A DNA stretch of 64,000 nucleotides from Sedimentibacter acidaminivorans (lineage in GTDB: Bacteria; Bacillota; Clostridia; Tissierellales; Sedimentibacteraceae): the NCBI RefSeq assembly GCF_017873955.1, contig NZ_JAGGKS010000001.1:124001-188000 (forward strand), in the 5' to 3' direction. Position numbers and translations under genes: made by a program. Positions 9,493 through 17,365 of the stretch are shown in pieces. The notes under the pieces are model-generated. The model had not been told where the DNA came from. It made no database searches and saw nothing but the letters and a program-made list of their open reading frames with translations. How positions within the stretch are numbered: position 1 is the stretch's first letter; each line of letters starts with the position of its first letter.

Positions 9493-9637
9493 TCAAGCAT
9501 TACAGTTTATTATTTTATCGCAAACAGCTTCAACCTCAGCTAAAATATGACTTAATAGAAAAACTGTCTTCCCTTCATTTTTTTATAACATAATCTTGGA
9601 AAATCAGTTCCATGAGAGGCATTTCCTCAACCAACTA
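9493..9637 (-). pseudogene. ABC transporter ATPase remnant
   Basis: Minus-strand translation in two frames gives fragments of an ABC-2-type ATPase C-terminal part: a stretch around PLMELIFQDYVIKK followed, after a frame change, by SHILAEVEAVCDKII, which is the H-loop/D-loop side of the family (normally SSHIL.E.E..CD). No start, no Walker A. It abuts a copy of the MerR gene end, as do the ABC remains near 24.8 kb, so both look like decayed copies of one cassette. Confidence 0.6.
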
Positions 9638-9664
9638 CAGCTGAAATTCCCAAATCAGCAACAT

Positions 9665-9696
9665 AAAAACAGCGACCTATTTCAGTCGCTGTTTTT
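9665..9696 (-). terminator. Intrinsic terminator (copy of the one at 25345-25376)
   Basis: AAAAACAGCGAC-loop-GTCGCTGTTTTT hairpin, flanked by T runs on both strands. It is part of a roughly 160-bp segment shared with 25318-25477 at constant offset 15680, where it terminates a complete MerR gene. Confidence 0.8.
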
Positions 9697-9729
9697 ATTG
9701 AGAGAAACAAGATTCCCGGTTAGCTAACC

Positions 9730-9797
9730 TTATTTTCTTATTCCTGTGTAAATCCAAACTGTATCTCTTAAAAATTCTGCACAGCCCGGTTGTTTTT
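9730..9797 (-). pseudogene. 3' fragment of a TipA-type MerR regulator
   Basis: This is a near-identical copy of the last 22 codons and stop of the regulator at 25410-26174 (compare 25410-25477). Nothing of the rest of the gene is present beyond 9797. With the terminator and ABC fragment next to it, this is debris of a second MerR/ABC cassette. Confidence 0.75.
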
Positions 9798-9843
9798 GTT
9801 TTTTGACAAAATAAAAATAGACAAGTTTTAAATTTTCAATTAA

Positions 9844-10131
9844 TATTTAATCACCACAAAATCTATACGTAATTTCAATTTAATTGTAACAATTACAGTC
9901 GGATACATTGGTATAATTACATCTAAAAAAACTGATTGTATATTTTTCAAGGAGCTCAAGAAATGTTCAAAAAGAATTTATGACATTCCTAAATTTATTT
10001 ACTATGCTATTGGATATGCAATAGAGAATATTTTGGTTAAGACAAAGGTTGGGATTCAAAGCTTTATTCCTAAAAACTTTAAATCACAACAGTTTGATAT
10101 CTTTAAATATTTTAAATTAGCCGTTTCATGA
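9844..10131 (+). other. Unassigned 95-codon open stretch, probably a remnant
   Basis: Open in one plus frame from 9844 to the TGA at 10129-10131 with no plausible start or RBS. It encodes a lysine- and isoleucine-rich sequence with a hydrophobic start and a stretch around DIPKFIYYAIGYAIE. I do not recognise the family. It fills most of the otherwise non-coding stretch between the MerR debris and the dipeptidase pseudogene. Confidence 0.25.
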
Positions 10132-10198
10132 TTGTTCGATTGCACACATATGTACTTTTAACACATACGATATGAAATAATCTAACATAACTTTTCTC

Positions 10199-10877
10199 CT
10201 AAATCTTAAAATCCATAAATGGTGTAGGTTCAGTACTTACATCATAGAAATGCCACCATTCTTTTTCATAAGCTAAAAACCCAACTCTCTCCATAACTTC
10301 TTTCATATATGTCGCATTTTTTCTTCCTTCTTCTGAAGTTTTTGTACATTCCAGAGAAGCTCTTTCTGTCATATCATCAAACTCAGATGGCATAACTATA
10401 TCATTTCCATCTAAATCGGTTAAAGTAATATCTACACAAAGACCATTCATATGGGTTGGTCTGAACTTTTTTATCTTACTCATATCAGGCGGTCTTGCTA
10501 CAAAATCATTATTAGGCATTATTTCCCAAAATTTAGCCTGTGCACTAATAGGTCTGTATGCATCCCAGATTTTCACCCTGTAACCTGCAGCCTTAAATAT
10601 ATTCTTAGCCTTTATTAAAATTTCTGCAGTGTTTTTATCTATCCAGCATTCACCTGAATTATATATCTTTTGACCAGTAAAATTATCAGTCATTGCATAC
10701 CTTAAATATATTCTTAGCCTTTATTAAAATTTCTGCAGTGTTTTTATCTATCCAGCATTCACCTGAATTATATATCTTTTGACCAGTAAAATTATCAGTC
10801 ATTGCATACCTTAAATATATAATAAAGTCATTGTCCATTTCGACTAATTTGACCAAATTTCCTTTTTCATTATACAT
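10199..10877 (-). pseudogene. VanX/DdpX-like D-Ala-D-Ala dipeptidase, broken by a tandem duplication
   Basis: Zinc D,D-dipeptidase family (VanX/DdpX), cytoplasmic in known members. The start at 10877 follows AAAGGAG. The first part reads to NIFK; a 109-bp exact-type tandem duplication then shifts the frame and stops it after four codons. The second copy restarts at an internal ATG (10693) and continues with WDAYRPISAQAKFW, a zinc-ligand region in RPTHMNGLCVDITL, and EKEWWHFYD, all normal family motifs. Removing one duplication unit restores a full gene of about 190 codons. It is third in the sigma-54-controlled run after the YfcC transporter and M20 amidohydrolase, which suggests scavenging of D-Ala-D-Ala or other peptides. 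The 164-residue internal product might still be made, since its ATG is intact. Confidence 0.8.
10592..10809 (-). repeat. 109-bp tandem duplication (two units) inside the dipeptidase gene
   Basis: Units 10592-10700 and 10701-10809. Both ends of the original unit carry CCTTAAATATAT, a 12-bp direct repeat that would allow slippage duplication and precise reversion. 109 is not divisible by three, so the copy number switches the reading frame. Confidence 0.9.
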
Positions 10878-10881
10878 AAAT

Positions 10882-12069
10882 TTATACTCCTTTATTAAGC
10901 AACGAGACAACATTCTCAACTTGAAGTTTTACTCCTATAATCATGCATTTTTCATCAATAGTAAATTTAGGATGGTGTAAGTCTACTCTAGGACCATTTT
11001 GTTGATTATAGCAACCCAAATGAAAATAACATGCAGGTTTATTCATTGCAAAATAGGAAAAATCTTCACAGCTTAAATCAGGGAATTCTTCCAATACAAC
11101 ATTTTTCTCACCAACAAGGGCCTTAGCATTCATTTCTACCAAACTAGTAACTTCATCATTATTAACAAGAGGACTATAGCTTTCAGTAACATTGAATTCT
11201 ATTTGTGCTCCCATTGCTCTGCCTACGTTCTCGCAAATTGCTCTTATTTTTTCACGTACGCTCAATCTTGTTTCTTGATCTAATGTTCTGGTTATACCTT
11301 CAAGCCTTGTATTGTCAGCTATTTGATTTCTAACAGTACCACCTTTTATCATTCCAAAAGTACATACTGCAGAATTTAACGGAGAAACATTCCTACTTAT
11401 TACTGTCTGTACTGTATTTATTATATTGGCTGTAACGGAAATAGTATCAATTCCTTCATTAGGATGAGCACCATGAGCACTTTTACCTCTTATGTTCAAA
11501 TCTATTATGTCAGATGCCGCATACATTTTTCCATACCTTATACCAACTATTCCAGCATCATATGTAGGGTCGACATGTAGTCCTAATACATAATCCACCT
11601 TAGGATTTTCCATACATCCGTCCTTTATCATCCTTTCGGCGCCACCTATAGTCTCTTCAGCGGGCTGAAAGAAAAATTTTACATTTCCTTTTAATTCTTC
11701 TTTTAATAAGCTAATTATTCTTGCGGTGATTAACAAAATCGAAACATGAGAATCATGACCGCAGGCATGCATAATGCCTTTATTTATAGATGCAAAGTCA
11801 AGATTAGTTTCTTCACAAATGGGTAAGGCATCTATATCCCCCCTAATTGCAACAGTATTACCTGGTTGATTACCTCTAATAATGGCAACTACACCAGTAT
11901 TTGCAACTCCTTTTATATGTTCAATATTCCACTCATCCAATTTTCCACAAATATACTTTGTAGTTTCATTTTCCATTTCGGACAACTCTGGATTTTGATG
12001 AATATGCCTTCTTATTTCAATTATTTCCTTATCTAGCTTATATTTTTTGATTATTTTATCCAAATCCAT
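10882..12069 (-). CDS. M20 family amidohydrolase (HipO/AbgA-like N-acyl-amino-acid hydrolase)
   Basis: Dinuclear-metal amidohydrolase removing acyl or aminoacyl groups from amino acids. ATG at 12069 follows GGAG; a TTG four codons earlier is less likely. About 395 residues, the usual length. Visible: GDIDALPICEETN, the metal-binding MHACGHDSH, PAEETIGGAERM with the catalytic Glu, the dimerisation-domain motif GKSAHGAHPNEGID, and a C-terminal metal His in LHHPKF. It follows the YfcC transporter by 85 bp and precedes the dipeptidase start by only a few bp, so the three form one transcription unit. Confidence 0.9.
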   Translation of the reverse strand: MDLDKIIKKYKLDKEIIEIRRHIHQNPELSEMENETTKYICGKLDEWNIEHIKGVANTGVVAIIRGNQPGNTVAIRGDIDALPICEETNLDFASINKGIMHACGHDSHVSILLITARIISLLKEELKGNVKFFFQPAEETIGGAERMIKDGCMENPKVDYVLGLHVDPTYDAGIVGIRYGKMYAASDIIDLNIRGKSAHGAHPNEGIDTISVTANIINTVQTVISRNVSPLNSAVCTFGMIKGGTVRNQIADNTRLEGITRTLDQETRLSVREKIRAICENVGRAMGAQIEFNVTESYSPLVNNDEVTSLVEMNAKALVGEKNVVLEEFPDLSCEDFSYFAMNKPACYFHLGCYNQQNGPRVDLHHPKFTIDEKCMIIGVKLQVENVVSLLNKGV

Positions 12070-12154
12070 TTCATTCTCCAAATTATAGTATTTGTCGAGC
12101 CCAACTATCTATAATAGAGGCTCGACATTAATATTTATATATCTATTATTACTA

Positions 12155-13567
12155 TCAATATCCTATCATTACTGCAATTCCAAGCATAATCATTTGAGCT
12201 GCAAGCAACATCAAGAATAGTGGGGCAAACCATTTATACCATTTTTCAAGTTTAATTCCAGCTAAGCCACATATGATAACGATATCGGCTGTAGGCCAGA
12301 AGATATTTGATAAACCATCACCAAACTGGAATGCAAGCACTGCTGTTTGACGAGATACACCGATAATATCGGCAAGCTGTGCCATGATAGGCATTGTAGC
12401 AACTGCCTGCCCTGAACCAGATGGAATAAAGAAATTTATTAGAGTTTGAACAATGAGCATTAATTGAGCTGAAATTCCGCTTGGTGCATTAATTAATAGA
12501 TTCGATAGGTGGAAAATAACTGTATCCATAATCATAGCATCGTTCATAACTATTACGATACCCTTAGCAACACCAGTTAGGATACAGCCCCAAACAACAG
12601 TTTTCGCACTGTCTATAAACTCAGCACACCATTTGTTTGGTGACCATTTTTTGATTCCAGCAGCAACCATCGACATAATCAAGAATAACCCGCATAGTTG
12701 AGGATAATCCCAACCCCATTTCATAAGTCCAAACATTAGGATTATTAATATTGCAACGATGTCTAAGATTACTAGTAAATCGGATGTAGTAAATTCATAT
12801 GAATCCAAATCTCCTTCTGCAAATTCATGGATTGATTTTTCTCCATAAACAACTGATGTTTTAGGATCTCTCGATAGTTTTTTAGCATATCTAATTACAT
12901 AAACTATTGCAATTGTCATAAATACAACTAAACAAATCGCTCTGTACCAAGTTCCAGAATATAATTCTACTTGAGAAACATTCTGAGCTACACCAACTGT
13001 ATACGGATTTAATGTAGCGCCCATGAAACCTACGAACTCACCACAAGCTATAACTGCAAAACCAAACATTGCATCGTAACCCATCGCTATTCCTAAACCA
13101 ATAATAAGTGGGTAAAAACCATAGAATTCACTGGCCATACCGAAAATCGAACCACCTAAACCAAAAATTATCATTAATATAGGTACTAATATCAATCCTT
13201 TATTGCCTAGCCGTTTTAGCAGTGTACCTATTCCTGAGTGGAATGCACCAGTCTTTACCATTACTCCAAAAGTACCACAACAGCATAAAATTACAAAAAT
13301 AATATCTGCAGCATCAACACAGCCTCTATAAAAAGCTGAGAATAACCCTAAAAAACCTGTAGGTAATACTTCCGACTTATCAATTTCATGATAAGTTCCA
13401 TTAATAGCTACACTTCTAATTCTTCCGTTAACATCCTGGTCTTGATAATCATATGTACCCGATGGTATAACCCATGACAATATTGCCATGACTAAAACTA
13501 CAGCAGCTACAATAATTAAGGTATCAGGCATGCTAAACTTTTTCAACTTTTTCTTTGCACTTTCCAT
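12155..13567 (-). CDS. YfcC/DcuC-type transporter (ArsB/NhaD-IT superfamily)
   Basis: Twelve or so membrane helices over 470 residues. Family landmarks are the N-terminal PDTLIIVAAVVLVMAILSW-type helix followed by VIPSGTYDYQ, and FIPSGSGQAVATMPIMAQL in the second half, which is the conserved helical-hairpin region of these carriers. Substrates of YfcC relatives are amino acids, peptides or C4 acids; here context (amidohydrolase, dipeptidase) favours acylated amino acids or dipeptides. Strong RBS AAGGAGGG. Led by a sigma-54 promoter at 13623-13639. Confidence 0.85.
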   Translation of the reverse strand: MESAKKKLKKFSMPDTLIIVAAVVLVMAILSWVIPSGTYDYQDQDVNGRIRSVAINGTYHEIDKSEVLPTGFLGLFSAFYRGCVDAADIIFVILCCCGTFGVMVKTGAFHSGIGTLLKRLGNKGLILVPILMIIFGLGGSIFGMASEFYGFYPLIIGLGIAMGYDAMFGFAVIACGEFVGFMGATLNPYTVGVAQNVSQVELYSGTWYRAICLVVFMTIAIVYVIRYAKKLSRDPKTSVVYGEKSIHEFAEGDLDSYEFTTSDLLVILDIVAILIILMFGLMKWGWDYPQLCGLFLIMSMVAAGIKKWSPNKWCAEFIDSAKTVVWGCILTGVAKGIVIVMNDAMIMDTVIFHLSNLLINAPSGISAQLMLIVQTLINFFIPSGSGQAVATMPIMAQLADIIGVSRQTAVLAFQFGDGLSNIFWPTADIVIICGLAGIKLEKWYKWFAPLFLMLLAAQMIMLGIAVMIGY

Positions 13568-13621
13568 TTAAAACCCTCCTTTTAATTGTTAATTAAGCCT
13601 TAATTAATACAATAAACATAT

Positions 13622-13639
13622 AAGCAAATTATGTGCCAA
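13622..13639 (-). promoter_or_regulatory. Sigma-54 (-24/-12) promoter of the yfcC-amidohydrolase-dipeptidase operon
   Basis: TTGGCACATAATTTGCTT on the minus strand matches the -24 GG (TGGCAC), five-base spacer and -12 GC (TTGCT) exactly. The start site would be near 13612, giving a 45-nt leader. The gene for a GAFTGA-containing sigma-54 activator lies just upstream on the same strand. Confidence 0.85.
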
Positions 13640-13646
13640 CAATATT

Positions 13647-13699
13647 AAAAAAAGAATTGTGTAGATTTACGCATTTTCACACGTATTATCTACACAATT
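13647..13699 (-). terminator. Long inverted repeat: terminator and/or activator site
   Basis: A perfect 12-bp inverted repeat (AATTGTGTAGAT at 13655-13666 and its complement at 13688-13699), with a smaller inner stem, is followed on the minus strand by seven T. This fits an intrinsic terminator after the beta-lactamase-like gene. It is also centred about 65 bp upstream of the sigma-54 start site, so it could serve as an activator binding site. Confidence 0.65.
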
Positions 13700-13735
13700 T
13701 CCATCCAATTATTCGTTTATCTGGATTTAGTCCAC

Positions 13736-14530
13736 TTATCCGGATTTGTTTGAATTTTTGTAGCATAAAAGAGTAATGTCTCTCATAACACTTTCTGCAT
13801 TTCTTGTATTAGAGTCCTCGGCTGCCATGCACAAAATAAATGGATTTTCGCTATAAATAATCCCCATATCCATAATCATGTTATCGTCTATACCTGTCTG
13901 ATGAGCTATGTGAAAGTCTTCAACGAAGTAATAAGGTATTATACTGTTTTGTTGATGTTCTCCCAATATTTCAAGCATTTCATAGCTCGCTCTATTTGAT
14001 ATGATCTGTCCCTTATACATTCTGTAAAACAATCTGGCCATTTCTTTTATGGAAACATAGTTCTCAATACCATTATTTATCTTTTCCCTGTCCAGGATTG
14101 CTCTATGAAGTCTGGTCTTTGAAAAACCCAGCATATCTAAGGTTTTATTTATTTCTTCTTCCCCAAACATTCTGAATAATATATTGAATGCTATGTTATC
14201 ACTTACTGAAGTGCTTAGCCTATATAGATCTTCTAAAGTTAATTCGGTACCTTCATGAAGATATTCCAGAGCACCAAACGTCTTAACTTTATTTTCTTTA
14301 TTTCCTATATAGTCGCTATTTTTGAGAATATATTTACTATCTTTGCAAGCTTTACCTTCCTCTATCCATTTGAATGCTTCAAGAAGTGTAATGATCTTAA
14401 CTGAACCAGAGGCGAGAAAAACATCACAATTACCAACATAGCAACTTTCACCACTATTCAGATCGATGTAATAAATACCTATCTTTCCTCGAAAGTTATC
14501 AATTCTATCTTTTATATTATCTAAAATCAT
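13736..14530 (-). CDS. Class A beta-lactamase-fold serine hydrolase homologue with altered active site
   Basis: 264 residues, no signal peptide, so cytoplasmic. The fold signature of class A beta-lactamases/DD-peptidases is present: helix start FLASGSVKI, the SDN motif in STSVSDNIAFN, and HQTG in the KTG position. Aligning FxAxSxxK places glycine where the nucleophilic serine should be (F-L-A-S-G-S-V-K), with serines one residue either side, and KTG is QTG. It overlaps the sigma-54 activator gene by 14 bp, so they are co-translated. Possible roles: a peptide-sensing or degenerate hydrolase working with the activator. Catalytic activity is doubtful. Confidence 0.75.
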   Translation of the reverse strand: MILDNIKDRIDNFRGKIGIYYIDLNSGESCYVGNCDVFLASGSVKIITLLEAFKWIEEGKACKDSKYILKNSDYIGNKENKVKTFGALEYLHEGTELTLEDLYRLSTSVSDNIAFNILFRMFGEEEINKTLDMLGFSKTRLHRAILDREKINNGIENYVSIKEMARLFYRMYKGQIISNRASYEMLEILGEHQQNSIIPYYFVEDFHIAHQTGIDDNMIMDMGIIYSENPFILCMAAEDSNTRNAESVMRDITLLCYKNSNKSG

Positions 14531-16277
14531 TTTCTTCTATCCCTTCATATATAATAGCATATTTCTTTATCTTATCAAAAATAGCCGTCCTTCCTATATC
14601 TAAATATTGAGCCGCCTTGATTTTATCTCCATGGAATAAATTTAACGCATTTCGTATTGCCTGCTTTTCACAGTTTTCTTTAAGTTCTTTTAAAGTCATA
14701 GGTTTTAATGCAAATTGATCATGTTCAGGTAAAATTATGTCATCAGGAGGTATTACTTTTTCATCGCATAAAATAGCAGCTTTTTCCAATACATTCTCCA
14801 ATTCCCGTATATTACCTGGCCATGGGTATTCCTTGATTTTCTCCATTGTTTGATATCCTATCAAAACAGGTTCAATCTCAAGCCTTTCACATATCTCTGG
14901 AAGAATGTCTGATATTAGAGCATGTATACAATCTAACCTTTCTCTAAGCGGAGGTATCTCTATTGGGAATACATTTATTCTATAATATAAATCTTCTCTA
15001 AAACTCTTCTCCTTTACCATTTCTGCCAGATTCTTATTTGTTGCTGCGATACATCTTACATCTGCTTTGCGCTTTTTAGTACCGCCTACACGATAATACG
15101 TCTTACTTTGCATTACTTCCAGCAGTTTACCTTGAAGAGTTAGAGGTATTTCACCTATTTCATCCAGAAATAGTGTACCTCCAAATGCCATGTCAAACAG
15201 GCCTTCTTTACCTCCTTTTTTAGCTCCAGTAAAGGCACCTTCCTCATAACCAAATAACTCACTTTCCAAAAGGTGATAAGCTATAGCCGCATAATTTATA
15301 TGTACAAATGGTTTATCTTTCCTCTTGCTACATTTATGTATTTCTCTTGCCAGAAATGTTTTTCCAGTTCCACTTTCACCGGTCAATAAGATAGTTGCAT
15401 TGGTAGCACTTCCTTTTTGAAGTAGTTTTTCTAGTTCTCTAAATTTTCCTTCATTTCCCCACAGTCTGAAACTATTGTATTGCATACTGCCGTACTTATC
15501 TTCAGATTCCTTAGATAATATCTTATTATATTTTAAATTATCATCGATAATGTTCTGAATCAGACTATCTTCCTCGTCAAAGGAAATCAAATTGTATAAA
15601 ATACCCTTTAATTCAATGGTCTCTTTGGAAATAAAAACTTTTGCATCTTTAAAATCAGTTAGAATCGCACCCCTTAAAATTGCTTCATATATATTATTAT
15701 GGATGAGCTTTTTTAGATTAATATTTTGAATACTTTCTTGATCGCAGTATCCATTAAAATCCTTTTTCCTTAAGGTTTTCTCAAAGCCATTCTCTTCCAT
15801 ATCTTTAGGAATAAAGTATTTTATTCCGTTATCATCTATCAGAATCGCAATTTCTTTATATTTAGATGTATCAAAAGACATTTTCTGAGCATCTACCCTA
15901 ACTGTGATATTCTTTCCTTTTCTTATTACTGATACGGACTTTCTTTCATAGATAGTATCTATTAATTCTTCGTTTTTTCCTTCGCATTTAAAATCTTGCT
16001 TTATTATAGGCCTTATCTCTTCACTAAATATAGCCGAAATAACTAATAGTCTTCTATCACAATGTATTTCATTATAATCTATTTTAAACTCTTTACTAAT
16101 AAATGAGTAATCTCTTCCCGAATTACAGATATAGATCAACACATTACCCTTTTCAAAACTTCCACTCGGATATGCAACAGGTTTTACTAAATCTCTTCTT
16201 ATGTATTTTAACGTCCCATCCCCTAAAAAAACAATATTATCATTTTGGTCTGTTATTATATGATTATCTTTCTTCAT
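14517..16277 (-). CDS. Sigma-54-dependent transcriptional activator
   Basis: Enhancer-binding AAA+ protein of 586 residues. Residues 1-260 form a sensory region I do not recognise. The AAA+ domain follows with Walker A GESGTGKT, the sigma-54-contacting GAFTGA loop, FLDEIGEIPL as Walker B, and RLDCIHALI-type sensor regions. A Fis-type helix-turn-helix closes the protein (DKIKAAQYLDIGRTAIFDKI). Strong RBS AGGAGG. No receiver domain, so it probably senses a ligand directly. Its natural target is the sigma-54 promoter at 13622-13639. Confidence 0.92.
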   Translation of the reverse strand: MKKDNHIITDQNDNIVFLGDGTLKYIRRDLVKPVAYPSGSFEKGNVLIYICNSGRDYSFISKEFKIDYNEIHCDRRLLVISAIFSEEIRPIIKQDFKCEGKNEELIDTIYERKSVSVIRKGKNITVRVDAQKMSFDTSKYKEIAILIDDNGIKYFIPKDMEENGFEKTLRKKDFNGYCDQESIQNINLKKLIHNNIYEAILRGAILTDFKDAKVFISKETIELKGILYNLISFDEEDSLIQNIIDDNLKYNKILSKESEDKYGSMQYNSFRLWGNEGKFRELEKLLQKGSATNATILLTGESGTGKTFLAREIHKCSKRKDKPFVHINYAAIAYHLLESELFGYEEGAFTGAKKGGKEGLFDMAFGGTLFLDEIGEIPLTLQGKLLEVMQSKTYYRVGGTKKRKADVRCIAATNKNLAEMVKEKSFREDLYYRINVFPIEIPPLRERLDCIHALISDILPEICERLEIEPVLIGYQTMEKIKEYPWPGNIRELENVLEKAAILCDEKVIPPDDIILPEHDQFALKPMTLKELKENCEKQAIRNALNLFHGDKIKAAQYLDIGRTAIFDKIKKYAIIYEGIEENDFR

Positions 16278-16617
16278 TTTTCCTCCTATTGCACTAACCT
16301 CTTATAGCCATTTAATAGTTACTTTAATATATAGGAAAATAAAATTTATGTCAATATCACAGGCACAAAATGTTGAACATTTTACTCAATTTTTCCAGCT
16401 TAATCCTCATATTTTTGTGATGCTATTAGCCCTGCTTTCGCAGTTATATTATCATAAGCATGGACATTAACTGCATTTAATGTCTCCAAGAGATTTTGAG
16501 ATTAACTAAATAAATAAATTACAATCTATTTTTTCACCTTTTTTCATTAAAATAATTATCTAATGCTTTATCACACAATTTAAATATATTTGAAATGTTT
16601 TTTTTAGTAATGTTTTT
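16278..16617. other. Intergenic stretch before the sigma-54 activator
   Basis: Holds the upstream region of the activator. A 32-codon minus-strand open stretch (about 16498-16403, containing NVHAYDNITAKAG) may be a gene remnant, but I cannot assign it. No RNA structure or clear promoter stands out. Confidence 0.3.
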
Positions 16618-17222
16618 TCAAATATGTGAATTAAATTCTACATATTCAATATCTCTACTTCTTTTCATGAAACCCATATCTTCAATTAAAACTTTTACTT
16701 TATCATCTGCATTTTCAAACATTGCGTATAAGAGAACTGGCTTATATGAATGTGACATGTCCATTTTTTCAACCATTTCTATAAATTTGTTCATCATATT
16801 TACTGGTGTTATAATATCCCAATTAAACTGCTTTGCGTATTTTTTAGTGATATTTTCATTTAAAAAGTGAAAGTTCTTATAACCCGTTTCCACTACACTA
16901 TCAGGTATAATTTTACCTTCATTAATATATCTAGAAACAGTTTCCGATTGAACTGAAACCATTTTAACAAATTCATTTTGAAAAATCATACTTTTAACTT
17001 CACTTCTCCAATCAAAAATATTAATCTCTTCATAACCAGTTTCATAAATAGGTATATATAAAAACATATCTGGCTTTTCACCCTTTCTCCACAAATCAAG
17101 TTCAAATTTTTTTTAGCCTTGGGAGCTAATACAAAAGAACCGGGTCTGTATTCAGAGGCATTAAACATTCTATGCATAGACAATGCTTCGTTGAACATAT
17201 TTGAATTATCTACAAAATCAAT
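16618..17222 (-). pseudogene. Unrecognised gene fragment, frameshifted at a T8 run
   Basis: Two minus-strand frames follow each other: 17222-17095 (NMFNEALSMHRMFNASEYRP...) and 17094-16618 (GEKPDMFLYIPIYETGYEEI... to the stop). They meet at an eight-T run (plus strand 17107-17114), the likely frameshift site. No start is visible at the right end, which runs into a terminator hairpin. The 158-residue downstream frame has no motif I know. Probably a 5'-truncated, frameshifted remnant. Confidence 0.5.
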
Positions 17223-17263
17223 AAAGCTTGTAACCCAATATTTACAAGGATTACAAGCTTTTC
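17223..17263 (-). terminator. Intrinsic terminator after the first chemoreceptor gene
   Basis: AAAGCTTGTAA and TTACAAGCTTT form an 11-bp stem about 100 bp beyond the stop of the chemoreceptor gene. Confidence 0.7.
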
Positions 17264-17365
17264 AGATTCACTAACTGTAAAAGACAGGATTTTCATAAGT
17301 GTACTAACATTTTAAGTATATTTTTTAATACTTACAAAAATATAAAATTATTTTGAAATAATAAC

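Noticed and set aside
10878-10919. Longer start for the dipeptidase, overlapping the amidohydrolase gene
   Set aside because: The ATG at 10877 has AAAGGAG at good spacing; the longer version has no RBS.
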